From NCBI GenBank assembly GCA_019321725.1, contig CM033110.1, positions 17,353,278 through 17,417,277 of the forward strand: 64,000 bases of DNA. Reading direction: 5' to 3'. The notes under the pieces were generated by a model. That model made no database searches and was not told the origin of the DNA. It saw only the letters and a program-made list of their open reading frames with translations. Positions 1-12,181 of this stretch are shown piece by piece; the first letter of the stretch is position 1, and each line of letters begins with the position of its first letter. The position numbers were made by a program, and so were the translations under genes. The DNA comes from Paulownia fortunei (lineage: Eukaryota; Streptophyta; Magnoliopsida; Lamiales; Paulowniaceae).

Positions 1-3000
1 GAGCTTCAGGAATTCTTCATAGTGCCGAGGCTACACCAGTTATTCGACAGGGACGACACCCACAAGAAAAATGAACTCGTGGCAGCTTTCATCAATTTCC
101 TTCTTCAATTACTGTCTCATAAAACAGACTTTGTTGCTGCTTTTGAGGATCGAATCGACAATCTTGAGAAGGAGCTGAGATTTCTTCTCACCGTTCTTGG
201 GGATACAATATTGCTATGTGATGAGCATGAACAAGTCCAGAATCTCTTGGCAGAATTTGAAGCAGTGGCCAATGAAGCTGGAAGTTTACTGCATTCCTTC
301 TTTTTCTCCATGGATCCAGTATTCCAAACAATGGATGAGGGCCTTGTTCTTCTTTCAAAACATATCAAGCTCTTGAAATATATTATCTCCGAATTCTTAA
401 TTCTGCAGCCATTCCTGAGCAAAGCTAATATAACCCCAAAGACGGTTGCTGTGGATTCGCTCTTCATTGTTGATTCTCTCCTTCATGATCTTGAGGATCT
501 ATTGAATCAGGACGATAGTCTGATTGTTGATGTTAAGGGTCAAATCATCATACTGCATCAGGAGCTAATACTTTCGTTGTCTTTCCTCAAGTATATAAAG
601 GTGCCTCGACATTCAGCGATGGAAGAATTGAAAGAATCTGAGATACGAATCCGAGGCGTGGCATATGAAGCTGAATATTTGATCAGCTCTTTTTTGGTTG
701 GAGATGCTCCTCTCTGGTATCTCTCCATCAGGCTCCCTGATGTCATCCACAAGATTAAGCTTACTGGGATCCAAGAAATTAAAAACAATTATGACATTGG
801 AGCCTTAAAAGTTACACAGGATTTCAGTGCACAAATATCGTTACAAGCTAAGAGAAATTCTGAGGTCGATGACATTACAGTTGGTTTTGAGGAGAACTCA
901 ACAGATATTTTAGATCAACTGGTAGGAGGAGGAGAGCAACTTGAAATTATTTCTATCTTTGGGATGCCTGGACTTGGTAAGACAACTTTTGCAAAGAAAT
1001 TGTACAATCATCCCTTAGTTAACTTTAAGTTTGACAAACGCTCATGGTGCGTCGTTTCGCAAACATATCAGAGGCGAAGTCTACTGACTGACATTCTGAT
1101 GAGTTTAGCAAGTGAGCTTGACAATGATAAGATCTTGAATATGGAAGAAGAAAGTTTAGTGGAACACATCTACAAAAGTTTAAAGAGAAGAAGATACCTA
1201 ATTGTAATGGATGATATATGGGATTCAAATGCATGGAATGATTTGCAGAGATGTTTCCCGGATGATGGGAATGAAAGCCGAATCTTGTTCACCAGTAGGA
1301 ATATAGAGGTGGCTCCACCTAATAGCAAAATTTTCCCACTTCCCTATTTGTCGAATGACCAGTGTTGGGAGCTATTAGAGAAGAAGGTGTTCCACAATAA
1401 ACCTTGCCCTCAACACTTTCTAGGGATTGGAAAGGAAATTGCAGCAAATTGCTACGGACTACCATTGGCAGTAGTTGTTATAGCTGGTATTCTTTCTACT
1501 ATGAACAAGGAAGAAAGTACATGGAAAGAAGTGGGAGAAAATGTAGCCTCTTATATTTCTTATGGTGGAAACAATTACATGATGCAAATATTGGAACTGA
1601 GTTACAAGCATCTACCAGAACATTTGAGACCGTGCTTTCTTTATTTTGGAGCATTTCCAGAAGACACACAAATTCCAGCTGGGAAGTTGATGAGGCTGTG
1701 GATCGCTGAAGGATTCGTACGTAAAGAAGAGAGGAAGAGCTCAGAGAGGGTAGCGGAAGAATATTTAATGGAGCTAATTGACAAAAGCCTAGTAATAGTT
1801 GCCAAAAGAAGATCAGATGGTGGAGTCAAAGCTTGTGTTGTCCATGATCTATTGCGTGACTTGTGCTTGAGAAGAGCTGAAGAAGTAAACTTCCTGAGAT
1901 TGGTGGTGGACGAGTAAGTTTACTCACTATGAATCTATCTATTTTCCGCTTTAAAGTTTGTGTTTCTATTTTAGCTAGCCCATAACAGCATATATGACGT
2001 GCTGCTTCTTTCTGCAGTTAAGCTTTCATAGTTATGGTTATCTCAATTTTTTTATTTTTTTTTTCCCAGTAACTACTCAATATATGAGAAAGGCCATCGC
2101 CTACTCAGTATACAAGAAAGGTTATCGCTGGCTCCTTTTGGCCAGCATGTTCGCTCTTTCCGTGGCTATCTTCCGGAATCGCCATTCTATGTTCTCAACA
2201 TGACACTACTTAGAGTCTTGGATTTCAAAAATATGATCAGTGCTTCTCATTTGATTGGAATTGAATTTCTGGTTCGATTGAGATACTTGGTTATTACTGA
2301 TTTGCCGGCATCAATAGGCAGCCTTGTGAACTTAGAATTTCTTGATGTGCAGACACCAAATGTAGTAGTAGTTATACCCTCAGTAATTGTGAAAATGACG
2401 AAGTTGAGATACTTTCACGTATCCAACCAAGCAAGATATGAAGAAGATTGCGATAGCTCCCAAACAAATAACCTACAATCACTTTCCTGTATTGAGGTTT
2501 ACAGTGTCAAGGATGAAGAGATGTTGAAATGTTCACCCCATCTTCGGAGACTCAAATGCATATGTGGACCATTTTGGGTAGAAGAGAAGGGGGCATATCA
2601 ATATCGATATCCTGATCTCCTCTTCCTCACTCAGCTTGACTCACTCCACATGATCACCTTCTGCGACCCTAAGATGGCCGAGATCAACTTCCCCTCAAAT
2701 ATCAAAAAGCTGACTCTATCCCGCTTGGGCTTGCCTTGGCAAAAGATGTCAATAATTGGGGGATTGCCAAACCTTGAGGTTCTCAAATTAGTACATGATG
2801 CCTTTCGGGGAGAAACATGGGACACAAGAGATGGCGAATTCCAGCAGCTCAGATTCTTGAAATTGTACAAATTAGATCTCGCTCAATGGAATGTCGCCTC
2901 GGGCGAACATTTCCCCAGGCTTCAAAGATTGGTCTTGTTTGATTGCTACAATCTGCGAGACATTCCTTGTGAAATCGGAGAAATTGGAACGCTGCAGTTG

Positions 3001-3108
3001 ATTGAGGTACAAGGCTGGTGCCTCAAGTCACTCTTGGAGTCTGCTACACAAATTGAACAAGAACAAAGGGACATGGGAAATGAAGAGCTTAGGCTAGTAT
3101 TTTCTTAA
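1..3108 (+). CDS. R1-type NLR immune receptor (5' partial)
   Basis: Intracellular NB-ARC/LRR resistance protein of the late-blight R1 (CC-NLR) type. The frame is open from base 1, so the N-terminus lies off the window. Exons <1-1913 and 2070-3108 (donor GA|GTAAGT, acceptor CCCAG|T) keep frame and give 983 visible residues. The extended R1 N-terminal region comes first, then a coiled-coil part containing VAYEAEYLI (EDVID-like), then P-loop GMPGLGKTT (bases 961-987), kinase-2 LIVMDDIW (about 1198-1221), GLPLA (1456-1470), RNBS-D CFLYFGAFPED, and VHD (1840-1848) in the MHD position. Exon 2 holds a short irregular LRR region and stops at 3106-3108. The intron just after the VHD block is shared with the copy at 18919. 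No internal stop or frameshift is seen. The pathogen effector recognised cannot be told. Confidence 0.93.
1914..2069 (+). other. Intron of the first NLR
   Basis: A 156-base intron separates the NB-ARC exon from the LRR exon. GTAAGT is at the donor, and a T-rich tract ending CCCAG is at the acceptor. Splicing joins GA to T to make an Asp codon and opens the frame into NYSIYEKGHRLLS, which leads into the LRR block. Without splicing the protein would stop at 1915-1917. Confidence 0.88.
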
Positions 3109-3584
3109 CTGTTATTTTGTAATTCTAATGTTTATGTTTCCACTATAATTAATAAATACAATATTAATTATATGTAATGTTTATTTAGTAATTTTAGTAG
3201 TAAAAAAACATAAAGAATTAAATAACTTTTGAAATAATAAATTGATAATAATTGAGAAATAAAAAAAGTAAGAATAAAATATTCATCACTAAACTACCCT
3301 TGAAAATTTATATGAAGTTCCATCAATGCCTGGAAGATGTTTGGCGTCCTTTTCACATTTTAATGCCTGAATAACCGCACATAGGAACTTATTGAAATAT
3401 TCTCAGTAAGACACAAACATTTTTTTGGGTAAATTCCATTAAACCGCAAACATAAAACTTTGTAAGAAGTTAACGAACTAATCCAACTAAGGTAATTGGG
3501 TAATTTGCAATATTAGGATTGTGAGATTTTTTATGAGAAAATTACTTGGTACATGCGGCCTTAATGACCCAATTATGTAAAGGT
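3109..3584. other. AT-rich spacer downstream of the first NLR
   Basis: 3' flank with probable untranslated sequence first (AATAAATA near 3150 could serve as a polyadenylation signal). After that I see AT-rich sequence only, with no coding pattern. Confidence 0.5.
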
Positions 3585-4285
3585 TGTCTGTTAAAGGCAC
3601 ACGGCAAAAATTTACAAATATTAGTCTGTAACTAAAGAGTGATGTCAAAATATGTCCTTTTTTATTTTAAAATTTTAATTTAGTCATGTAATTATTAAAA
3701 CAGTATTCGAGTCTAAATTTTAATAAAAATTACTAATTTGACCGGAAATTGGCATATGTCCATAACGTGAGCTACAAAATTAAGGAATTTTTTAGATTCT
3801 AATTAATTTTGTTTACGTGGACTTAACCCAACCCATGTGGCGCTAATGTGGATGAGTGAAGAAGATAACTTGGCTTTAAACAACACCCATAACTATTTAA
3901 TTGATATAATTTATTTTTTTATTTAATTAGTTAAATAATTAATTATTTTTCAACTTAATGAATAACTTCAATTATAAATTTATTTTTAATTAATTAACTA
4001 ATTTTGCTAACACTTAAAGAATAACTTTAATTAACTAATCTAATTATAAATTAGTTTTAAATTATTTAACTAATTAATGTTTTTATTGGCACTTGATGAA
4101 TAACTTTAATTGATAAATTCCTGCCAAATTAGTGATTTTTATTGAAATTTGAAATTTAGACTCAATTCAAGGTATTTTAATAATTACAGAATTAAATTAA
4201 AATTTTAAAATTGAAGAAAAAGTCTTTTGACACCACTTTTTAATTATAGGATTAATTTTGCAATTTTGCCTCACGTCAGATGTCA
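3585..4285. mobile_element. Long terminal-inverted-repeat element (non-autonomous, MULE- or MITE-like)
   Basis: The left arm, about 3585-3757, reads as an imperfect reverse complement of the right arm, about 4126-4285. Shared landmarks are GGCAAAA, TGTCAAAA, TTAAAATTTTAATTTA, GTAATTATTAAAA, GAGTCTAAATTT and CACTAATTTG/TACTAATTTG. The 370-base interior is AT-rich and carries three degenerate direct repeats around GAATAACTT(T/C)AATT (near 3960, 4020 and 4100). There is no coding capacity. Arms of about 170 bases suggest a Mutator-like or foldback element, but I found no clear target-site duplication, so superfamily and exact ends are open. Confidence 0.65.
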
Positions 4286-5460
4286 ATTTATGGGAGAAAA
4301 AGTGAAAACCATGCACGCCTTTTCTTAAAATTGAATGGTCTCATTTAATTTGGTTTTGAGTTTTTATGAAATTTGACAAAAACAAAAAGAAAATTTAATA
4401 AAATATTCACGTTCAAGTCAAGAATATATGAAACTTAAAATATTTAGTTACAGTCTTATAGATCTTCTCAGTATATGAACATGTAAAATTAAAATATATT
4501 ATTTCAGAAACTATATTAATTCATGTGAAAACAAAATATATTACTTCTGAGAATATACAAATTTACTATTTATTATTCAAAGTCAGGATAACAAGTTAGA
4601 ACAGTGTTCTTTTATCTTCCATTACTTAAGTTTAATGCACATTTGAATCAAAATTTTGAACTAATCACTGCTTTGAGATACTAAGAAAAATGTTGTCAAT
4701 TAACAAATTAGAAAAGATATATTCGGAATTTTGTCCTCTTATAAAATATCAAATTATATCAATAAGATCCTTTTTTTTTTTCAGATGAAGTATGTGTAAG
4801 TTTTGAATTTTGAATACTGGTAGTTTCAAATATTGCAAAGGGGCAAAATAGTTTTTTAATAAAAAATAAATGGAAAATGAATGGATATCATCTAAGCGGT
4901 GCCATGTTGACAATTATGGAGAAACTCGTGCGCCAATTAAGTTATTTACAAACACTTAAATATTCAAAGTGATATTATTGGCTAAACTCGTGTATCAATA
5001 TATTATTTGGCCCTTATTTTTTTGTAGGGGTCCAATTATCCTTCTGGTTCTACAAGAGTCCTAACAAAGACACTATGGAATACATTTTTTTTTTTACCTA
5101 ACAACAATTCTCCTAAAATAATGTAGTACAATTAAAATCACGATACTTCTATTCATACAAAAAAAGTTAGAAAAACATAAAACACTTGAGCTATTTGTAC
5201 TTTAAGATTAAAAATATAAATTATTTGCATAGATAAATATTTATACATACATATTGATGTGTTATTATTCCTTTTAGTAATACTCCTTCTAAGTTCAAGT
5301 TGTTGATTGGATAATTATCTACATCATAAAAAGTCGTTAGCAGTATTGAGTGTTGACCCGACGAATACCATCTGACGTTCAAATCAATTCTAGAACAAAT
5401 AGATGTAAATCAGAAATTTTAAAAATATATAAGTATGTAATTAATTATATATATTTTAAT
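4286..5460. other. AT-rich spacer, nothing recognised
   Basis: Noncoding AT-rich sequence with short homopolymer runs. No gene, structured repeat or transposon coding was recognised. Confidence 0.45.
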
Positions 5461-7390
5461 AATGAAAGTTAGGTAGGGGTAAATATAGTGCTGATAAGAG
5501 TGGGTTTGGACCCTTAAGCCTAGGTGGGTTTAGTTGAAGCATTATAGCCCAATTTTGTACATTGACTTACGGACCGCATGAATTTGGCCTATTAGATATT
5601 GTATTTGTTTCAACTCATAATTCGAATACACCTCTTAAAGTTAGTCTATTGGGCCTAATTTAGGGTCATGATATATCATAAGTCCCCTCACACTTAGGTA
5701 AGCCTCACGTAGGAAGGGTTGATAGAAAGTAAAGAGTGTTAGAGCAGATCATCTCTTAGGTTGAGTAACTGAGTTGGATTCCTTATTTTTTGTATTAGTC
5801 CCTTTTAGTTTTCTATGTAGGGAATTGACTATAATCGGTGGGGAGTGTCTCATCTGGAGAGAAAGACTCACAAGCTAAGGCATATGTTTGCCATCGACTA
5901 ATGTCACATTTATTGAGTTGTTCCGGGTCTCACTGCCCGATTAGCAAGTTCTGAGGTCAAGGGGGGCAGCATATTCCTTACGGGGTTTGCCCCCAAAAGA
6001 TATATGTTGAAAAATCTTCTTCTTCCTCCATATATTTTATTTAGTGCTCATCAAAACCATTGGCTCGACCTAGGCTCGTGCTCTCTAGAGAGATGCTGGC
6101 AAGTTAAGCCATTGCTCCGTTGAGGTTGAGCCACTATGGTCTCGACCTGCTCGATTAAGGTTGAGCCACTATGGGCTCGACTTGCTTCCTCCTTTAGGGA
6201 CGGATGATGTCGTCTCTTCCCACGTGGTTTTTGTCACTTCAATTAGTTATTCGAGTACCTTCTATAGTCTCTCTCTTCTCGAAAAGTAGTTATGCCGACC
6301 CAGTACTTAATGGGTCTTTCACCGAAGACCATTAAGGTCATCGCTAATTTATCAAGTTTGATAAGGATTTTTTGGAGTGCAATGAGTCCTCTAACTCAGG
6401 TAAATAGTATAGCTCATCGGGGTATAGTGAGTCCTTCATCTTAGGTGAGGGGCTTATTAACAAGAGTGTTAGTTGAATCTGACTCCATTTTAGGGAGTCG
6501 AGCTCAGGCCTTATTGAACCTCCAGTAGGATGAGCGGTCTGCCTAGTAGAAATAAGGTAAGCAGGGACGACGCTACACTTTCTTGGTATTATCGGTATTA
6601 GTTTTGTTGGTCATATTACATAAGTTGTGAAGAAAATGTCCAAACAAGAAAAGTGTTGGAGAAAATTCTTTCAATTCAAGGAGATTCACGGTGTTCAAGG
6701 CAAAAATCAAAACATTTATTACAGAGCTACTCAAATAATAGTATTTAATTTGAGATTAAGTTGTTAAACTCTCGAATTAACGTTAGCGAAGATAAATTCG
6801 AAAGAGATTAAATCAGCGATTCCATCTCCAAAAGTTCAAATCCTAAAAACTCTTATTCTTGAAGAGAAGAATGAGATGATCCATAGAGATTGTAACCATT
6901 TTATTTTTTTAATTCAATAAAATTTAATTTGTACTATTTTTCTTATTTCTTAATTTTTTCAGACAACGAAATTTGTGTTACAGACTCGTATTGTGGAAAG
7001 TCAATGAAAAGTCACTTACATTGAGTCGAAGCCTATTCGTGGTAATACAGAGGTCCTTACGCGGGACTTGGCCCGAGTAAGTTGTTCCTTTCATTCTTGC
7101 ACTTAATCCATTCACTAATTTATTTCATCAGGTTGATGTTTTGGCTTGTATAATCATTAGTCATTTTTATTGGTAGACTTAGCTATTTTAGACTCGATTA
7201 CTTTGTGTGAGACTTGAGCTCGTTTGCTAATTCTATGAATGGTTGTTTATGCTTCTATCGAGGTTGCACCACATTATCTCTTTTTTTTTGTTATTTTATA
7301 CAATGCTTGTTGCTTTATGTTGCTCTTGATGGAGGAAGTCGATATGACTTTTCATATTATCAATTCAGTAGGGATCCTCGAACATGGAGG
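5461..7390. mobile_element. Probable LTR or untranslated remnant of a decayed LTR retroelement
   Basis: Base composition changes from AT-rich flank to mixed sequence that looks like degraded retroelement noncoding DNA. A short direct duplication built on GGTTGAGCCACTATGG lies at about 6122-6182. It abuts the 27/54-bp repeat array and the minus-strand gag remnant, so I infer that it belongs to the same element (3' untranslated region and/or 3' LTR in element orientation). Neither LTR end nor a second LTR could be found. The short open frame at 7214-7399 shows no recognisable protein. Confidence 0.4.
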
Positions 7391-7394
7391 GTAA

Positions 7395-8010
7395 AATGAC
7401 CTCTTGAGTAGGAGAGCTGGTATGGTTCTCGAGGATAGAGGTTAATAAAACCTTTCAAGCGTGGGAGCTAGTAAGGCTTCTTGAGAGTGGAGGTCGATAG
7501 GACATCTCAAGTGTGGAAGCCGATAAGGCTCTTTGAGGGTAAAGATTGGCAAGATCTCTCAAGTGTGAAAGGTAGTAGGGTTCCTTGAAAATGGAGATCA
7601 GTAGAACCTCTTACGTATGGGAACCGATAGGACTCTTTAAGAGTGGAGGTAGGTAGGAGCTATCAAATATGAAAGCCGGTAGAGCTTCTCGAGTGTGGAG
7701 GTCGGTAGAACCTCTCAAATGTAGAAGCTAGTGGGGCTCTTCAAGCATGAACGTCGGTAGGACCTCTCAAGTGTGAGAATTGGTAGGGCTCCTTAAGGGT
7801 GAATGTTAGTAGGACCCCTCAAGTGTGAAAACAGGTAGGGCTAGTCGAGGGTAAAGGTTGGTGGACCTCTCAAGTATGGGAGCCGGTAAGGCTCTCGAGC
7901 ATAGAGATCAGTGGGACTTCTCTAGTGTGGGAGCTAGTAGGGCTCCTAAAAAATATGATCGGTAGGACCCCTCAAGTTTGGAAGTCGGTAGGGCTCTTTG
8001 AATATATTCT
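7395..8010. repeat. Composite tandem repeat, about 54-bp unit of two 27-bp halves
   Basis: About eleven degenerate copies follow one another. One half-unit resembles GAGGTCGGTAGGACCTCTC followed by AAGTGTGG. The other resembles GAAGCCGGTAGGGCTCCTC followed by GAGTGTGG. The halves are clearly related, so a 27-bp ancestor doubled into a 54-bp unit before the array grew. Copies of the first half start near 7438, 7490, 7547, 7596, 7648, 7706, 7752, 7806, 7855, 7905 and 7956. The array lies 3' of the minus-strand gag remnant, a position where Tat-type Ty3/gypsy elements often carry tandem repeats (family knowledge). Confidence 0.85.
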
Positions 8011-8410
8011 CTCAATGGGGTTCTTCTTAACGGCTCAGGGCAAAGTGTATGTTTAATTCGAGAAGAATTGGGCTTTGACCTCGAGGGAAGTTGGGTTGTG
8101 GGACTCCAAAGTCCCAATATTGCTAGAAATTTGTAAAGTATAAGTAGGATGTACATAAGTAGAGATAGTAAGACATAGAGAAATTTATTTTATTGACATA
8201 GAAACAAGTTTACAAATAAAGCAAGTTGTTGCCTCTTGGGGCGTGACAACTTAAATCTAAGTAGTTTCCTAACGAATTAAGAAATCAAAATGTTAGCCCT
8301 GTTGGGTGTAATACAAAAGATAAGCTAACTTGTAGCCCTCATGGGCATAACTCAATGAAAATAAACTAAGTTTTCTACTCTTGCTACTAGTAAACTCTGT
8401 CTATGGAGAT

Positions 8411-9290
8411 TTAGGTAATGATTTTTATCACTCCTATCATTGAAAAGTTGTTGTCGCAGCAGCGCCCTCTCTTGCCTCCATAGGGATGCTTCCAAGATGG
8501 GTTGTATGGTTTTGGGGCATGAGGATTGGAGTGATGATGGTTGCCTTGAACTTTATCAATGTACTCCGTTAGATGGTCATTCTGAATGAGCCCTTTGACC
8601 TTCATTCTTCTATTGTGTGCCTGTAGTCCAGATGGGGGTGCATTTTGCCTCTCTTCCTTCTTCATTCATCTTCCTTCTAGTTTCTCTTTTCAAAAGCACT
8701 CACTTCTGTTATCTCCTATATCCGGATATATGTCCCTACTCGATTTAAGAGCTCTTCGAAGGTAATGGGGGTTCTCCTTGTAATGGACTGCTTAAACCTT
8801 CTATAATAGAGGTTTTGTTGCATAATTCCAGCCAGTAGCTTGTGAGTCACAAGGGGGACCTTATGAACTGCTTCCATAAAACATTGTACATATTCACGGA
8901 GTGGGTCTCATCCATTTAGGTAACTTTGAATAGGGATACTGCATTATCCAGGTACTTGCGATTGACAGCAAATTGGTGTAAGAACCCTTGAGTTAATCGC
9001 TCAAGGCTAGTGATGCTACCAGCAAGTAATTGGTTGAACCATATCAAGGAGTAGCATGAAAAATCTTGTAGTAGGCGGCATCACTCAAATCGTACAAGTC
9101 TATTTTGGCATAAAACTTGTTGAGGTACTCTTGTGGATCACTAATTCCATCAAATTCAGTGAGCTTGACTATCTTGATTTCGGTCGGTAGAGACTTGACC
9201 AAGATAGTAGGGGAAAACAGGCTTCGCCTGGGGAGTGCTACCTCCAACGTGGGGCCATCTTCATTTCGGTCGTGCGAGCCTACTCGCGAG
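8411..9290 (-). pseudogene. Ty3/gypsy gag remnant
   Basis: On the minus strand, 9247-9044 encodes a capsid-like stretch with LTEFDGISDPQEYLNKFYAK and DLYDLSDAAYYKIF. This is the pattern of plant retrotransposon gag (PF03732-like): 'F(D/N)G..DP.E.L..F' followed by 'LSDAAYCKIF'. Frame-broken gag sequence continues towards lower coordinates (QGFLHQFAVNRKYLD and similar) to a block at 8665-8411 with GLIQNDHLTEYIDKVQGN, typical of the gag C-terminal region. There are several frameshifts and stops. No protease, reverse transcriptase or integrase follows, so this is a gag-only or internally deleted remnant. Confidence 0.78.
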
Positions 9291-12181
9291 TAGGTGCCAC
9301 GGTATGTGTTGTCTTTGTTTTGCCTCTTGAATTTAGCCTATTAAAACTCAAACCATAGTTTAATTAATAGTTAGTTATTTTTAAGCCAAATTTTATAATT
9401 TTGAATCAGCATATAAAACTCCATTTGATGTGGGACACCAGGGCAATGTTTGTTTTTTTTTTTTTTTTTTTGAAGTGTTTTGTGAAAACATCATGGCTAA
9501 ATGTATTAAGGAAACCTGTGGTGTTTGGTTTTATTTTAGAATGATTGGTTTGATGTATTTTCAAATAAGTTAGGTTTGATTTTATTTTTGAGGGAGACTT
9601 TTTGTGCTGTTAGATATCATGTATGGGAATAATTTTGTTTGATTAATAGTATCGTGTTATTATTTTATATCGTTATATGTTATTTTTTATATAAATATAA
9701 AAATTAAATAATATATATTTATAATAATATAATAATTAGAAGATGTAAATATATATAATTTTTATTGATGTTAAATATATATATACATATATATATATAA
9801 ATGTATATATGCATGCATGCATGTAAAGTATGATTGGATGTTTTGAAAATACTTTAAAGAAAAATATAATATATTTTGAAGGGAAAATGGTATATGCATG
9901 GCTTTGTTGATGGATTCCCCTCAAAAGAAACCAAACAAAGCCCAAATATTCCCTTAGCTCAATTAACAACCCCCTCCTCCCCGACAACAATAAAAGAAAA
10001 AGAGGATATTTATGTGCAAGCATTTCATGTAGCAGGTAATTCACAATGCATTTCATCATCCTTTTGAGCTAAGTTTATTCATTAGAATCCGTTTCCGGAC
10101 TTATTGATTATGCGTATGTGCCGTACTTCTTTGAAGGTGAGCTCAATAATTATGAGCATGGGATGAAAATGGGGACCCAATCATTTATTCTACAATGTAT
10201 AATTTGTACTGAACTCATTGATTATGAAGTAAAGTATTTGATAATTTCATTAGCGATAAGTTTATTAGCGAGGAACTAAGTATGATTGGTCTGTATGCTC
10301 TAATAATTGGCCTATAATCCCTTAATATCACTGAATATTTAATTAATTGATAGCGTGGACAGAGGCTTAATGAATTTCCTCCAAGTGTTTAGGTTGACTT
10401 AGAAACAATGCATAAGATTGTTTATATTTAATTAAGAGTGAATACTCGATCAAAATTAGGAAGAACTTAAAATGCCATTTGATTTAAGCCCAAACCATTT
10501 AAGCTCTAAATAAATAAATAAATAAATAAAGCCAAAAATACTTTAATTTAGGCCCAAATTTGACTCTTCTCCAACCTCTAGAAACCCTAGATAATTCTTT
10601 ATCCTCTTGAATCCCAAAAACTCCCCTCCAATTCTCACTTTTGGTTCTTTAGAATTTTTCCGGAACCATTCTAGTATCTTTGGCATTCTAAATTTTAATT
10701 TAGTTCATAATCCTGAAATTTGGATCTTAAATCCACGTCAAGATACTCCTCCTATATAAGGCTTTTATTGTGATTAATTCAACCGTGGCCAAAGATTAAT
10801 CCTCGCAGATGGCGTCCATTAGGCCCAAAGAGAAGGAAAAATAGTAGCTCTACTGGTTGAGAATTTGAATTTGTGGGAAGAGCTCAGAAATGCTTACATT
10901 TGTCCTAACCAACGCGTTTCCTTTTAGAAAAAGGATGAATATTATATTGGAGGGTATTGCTGTCTCTCAAATAATGTATAAGTGGACGTTTTGGTCAATT
11001 TCTTTAACACAAAAGTGAGAATGGAGCGTGATTATTATTAATTTTTAGATTGTGAATATCAATAAAAGTATAAAAAGAATTTTTATCAGTCCAAGATTCT
11101 GGTCCATCAGATTCCCATGCGGCCATGTCTTCTCAACTACATAGAGCATACAGAATCCTACTTAAAAAAATGTATAGCTAAGTTGAACTACTCATGCGGA
11201 TCAGATCAAAACTAGGCATCTATCTCCACGAATAAGTAATATACCTGTTATATTTAATGTATTATTTACCAATTATTTGAATATTCTACGAATATTTAAT
11301 TTTTTATTGAAATAAAATATTTAGTCAGTATCATTTGTTTGATTGAATGGCCACCCTATTTGAAAAAATCTATTTTTTATAGATTTTTTTTCTTTTGATA
11401 ATTTTTTTAAAAAAACTCATCTTCCACGAAAAAATGCTAGGGCTCATGAATTTTTTCTTCAGATAAATCTTATTCTCAGAATGATTTATCATATCTCTCT
11501 CGCATTATAATTTTGTCAAATAATAATTAGTAGGAATGACTTCTTATATTGTTTGGACTTATTGTAGGCTGAAGTATTATTTTTATATTTTCAACACATC
11601 AAATTTTGCTTTAATGGAACTTTTGGTTAATAAAATGGAGCTCCATATTACTCTCAACTTTCAAACAAAATAATTTTTATAGGTAGCATTATATACCCCT
11701 TAGTTTTTTATAAAAAATTGATGGTCAAATTTTTTTATTAATCAGATCATTCGAAGAGTAGATAAATATTTTTAAAAATTAAAAAAATAAATTAAGCATT
11801 ATTTATTATTTACAAGTGTTACAAATAAAAATACAATTACTCTAATTATGAACAAGAAATATTGTGCTGGATATAAATTCTATGAACGCTTTTTTAAAAA
11901 ATAAAAAGAAAGAAACATACATATATCATAAAATATATATGTACTTACATGGATGTGTGTATATATATACATATACAATTTCATAAAGATAAAATTTACA
12001 TAAATTACATAAAAACTATAATTAAGTGAAACTACGTATGACTCATGAAAATCAGAAGAATGCAACGGGCTAAACTCAAGTGTATGCATGTGAGTAAGAT
12101 AAAAAAGTACAAGAACTTTTACTTGTTTCCCCACACTGACATCCCGTCTTCATTCTTTCATCTTCATGTTTCTTTTCTCCC
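9291..12181. other. AT-rich intergenic region with microsatellites
   Basis: Nearly 3 kb with no supported gene. It has a T-run near 9450-9471, an alternating AT/TG/GCAT stretch at about 9775-9825 and an (AAAT)n microsatellite near 10507-10530. A TATA-like CCTATATAAGG lies near 10750, but no open frame follows it. Open frames at 9736-10067 and 11880-12134 are low-complexity translations of AT-rich DNA. Confidence 0.5.
10507..10530. repeat. (AAAT)n microsatellite
   Basis: Six consecutive AAAT-type units within AT-rich intergenic DNA. Confidence 0.9.

Noticed and set aside
7395..8010. Regularly spaced repeats resembling a CRISPR array
   Set aside because: The whole 54-bp unit repeats, with no unique spacers, copies are degenerate and the context is a plant retroelement.
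7908..8156. 82-codon minus-strand open frame
   Set aside because: It is partly a translation of the tandem repeat and has no protein motif.
9736..10067. Opposed open frames of 107 and 63 codons
   Set aside because: Ile/Tyr-rich low-complexity translation of AT repeats with no conserved motif.
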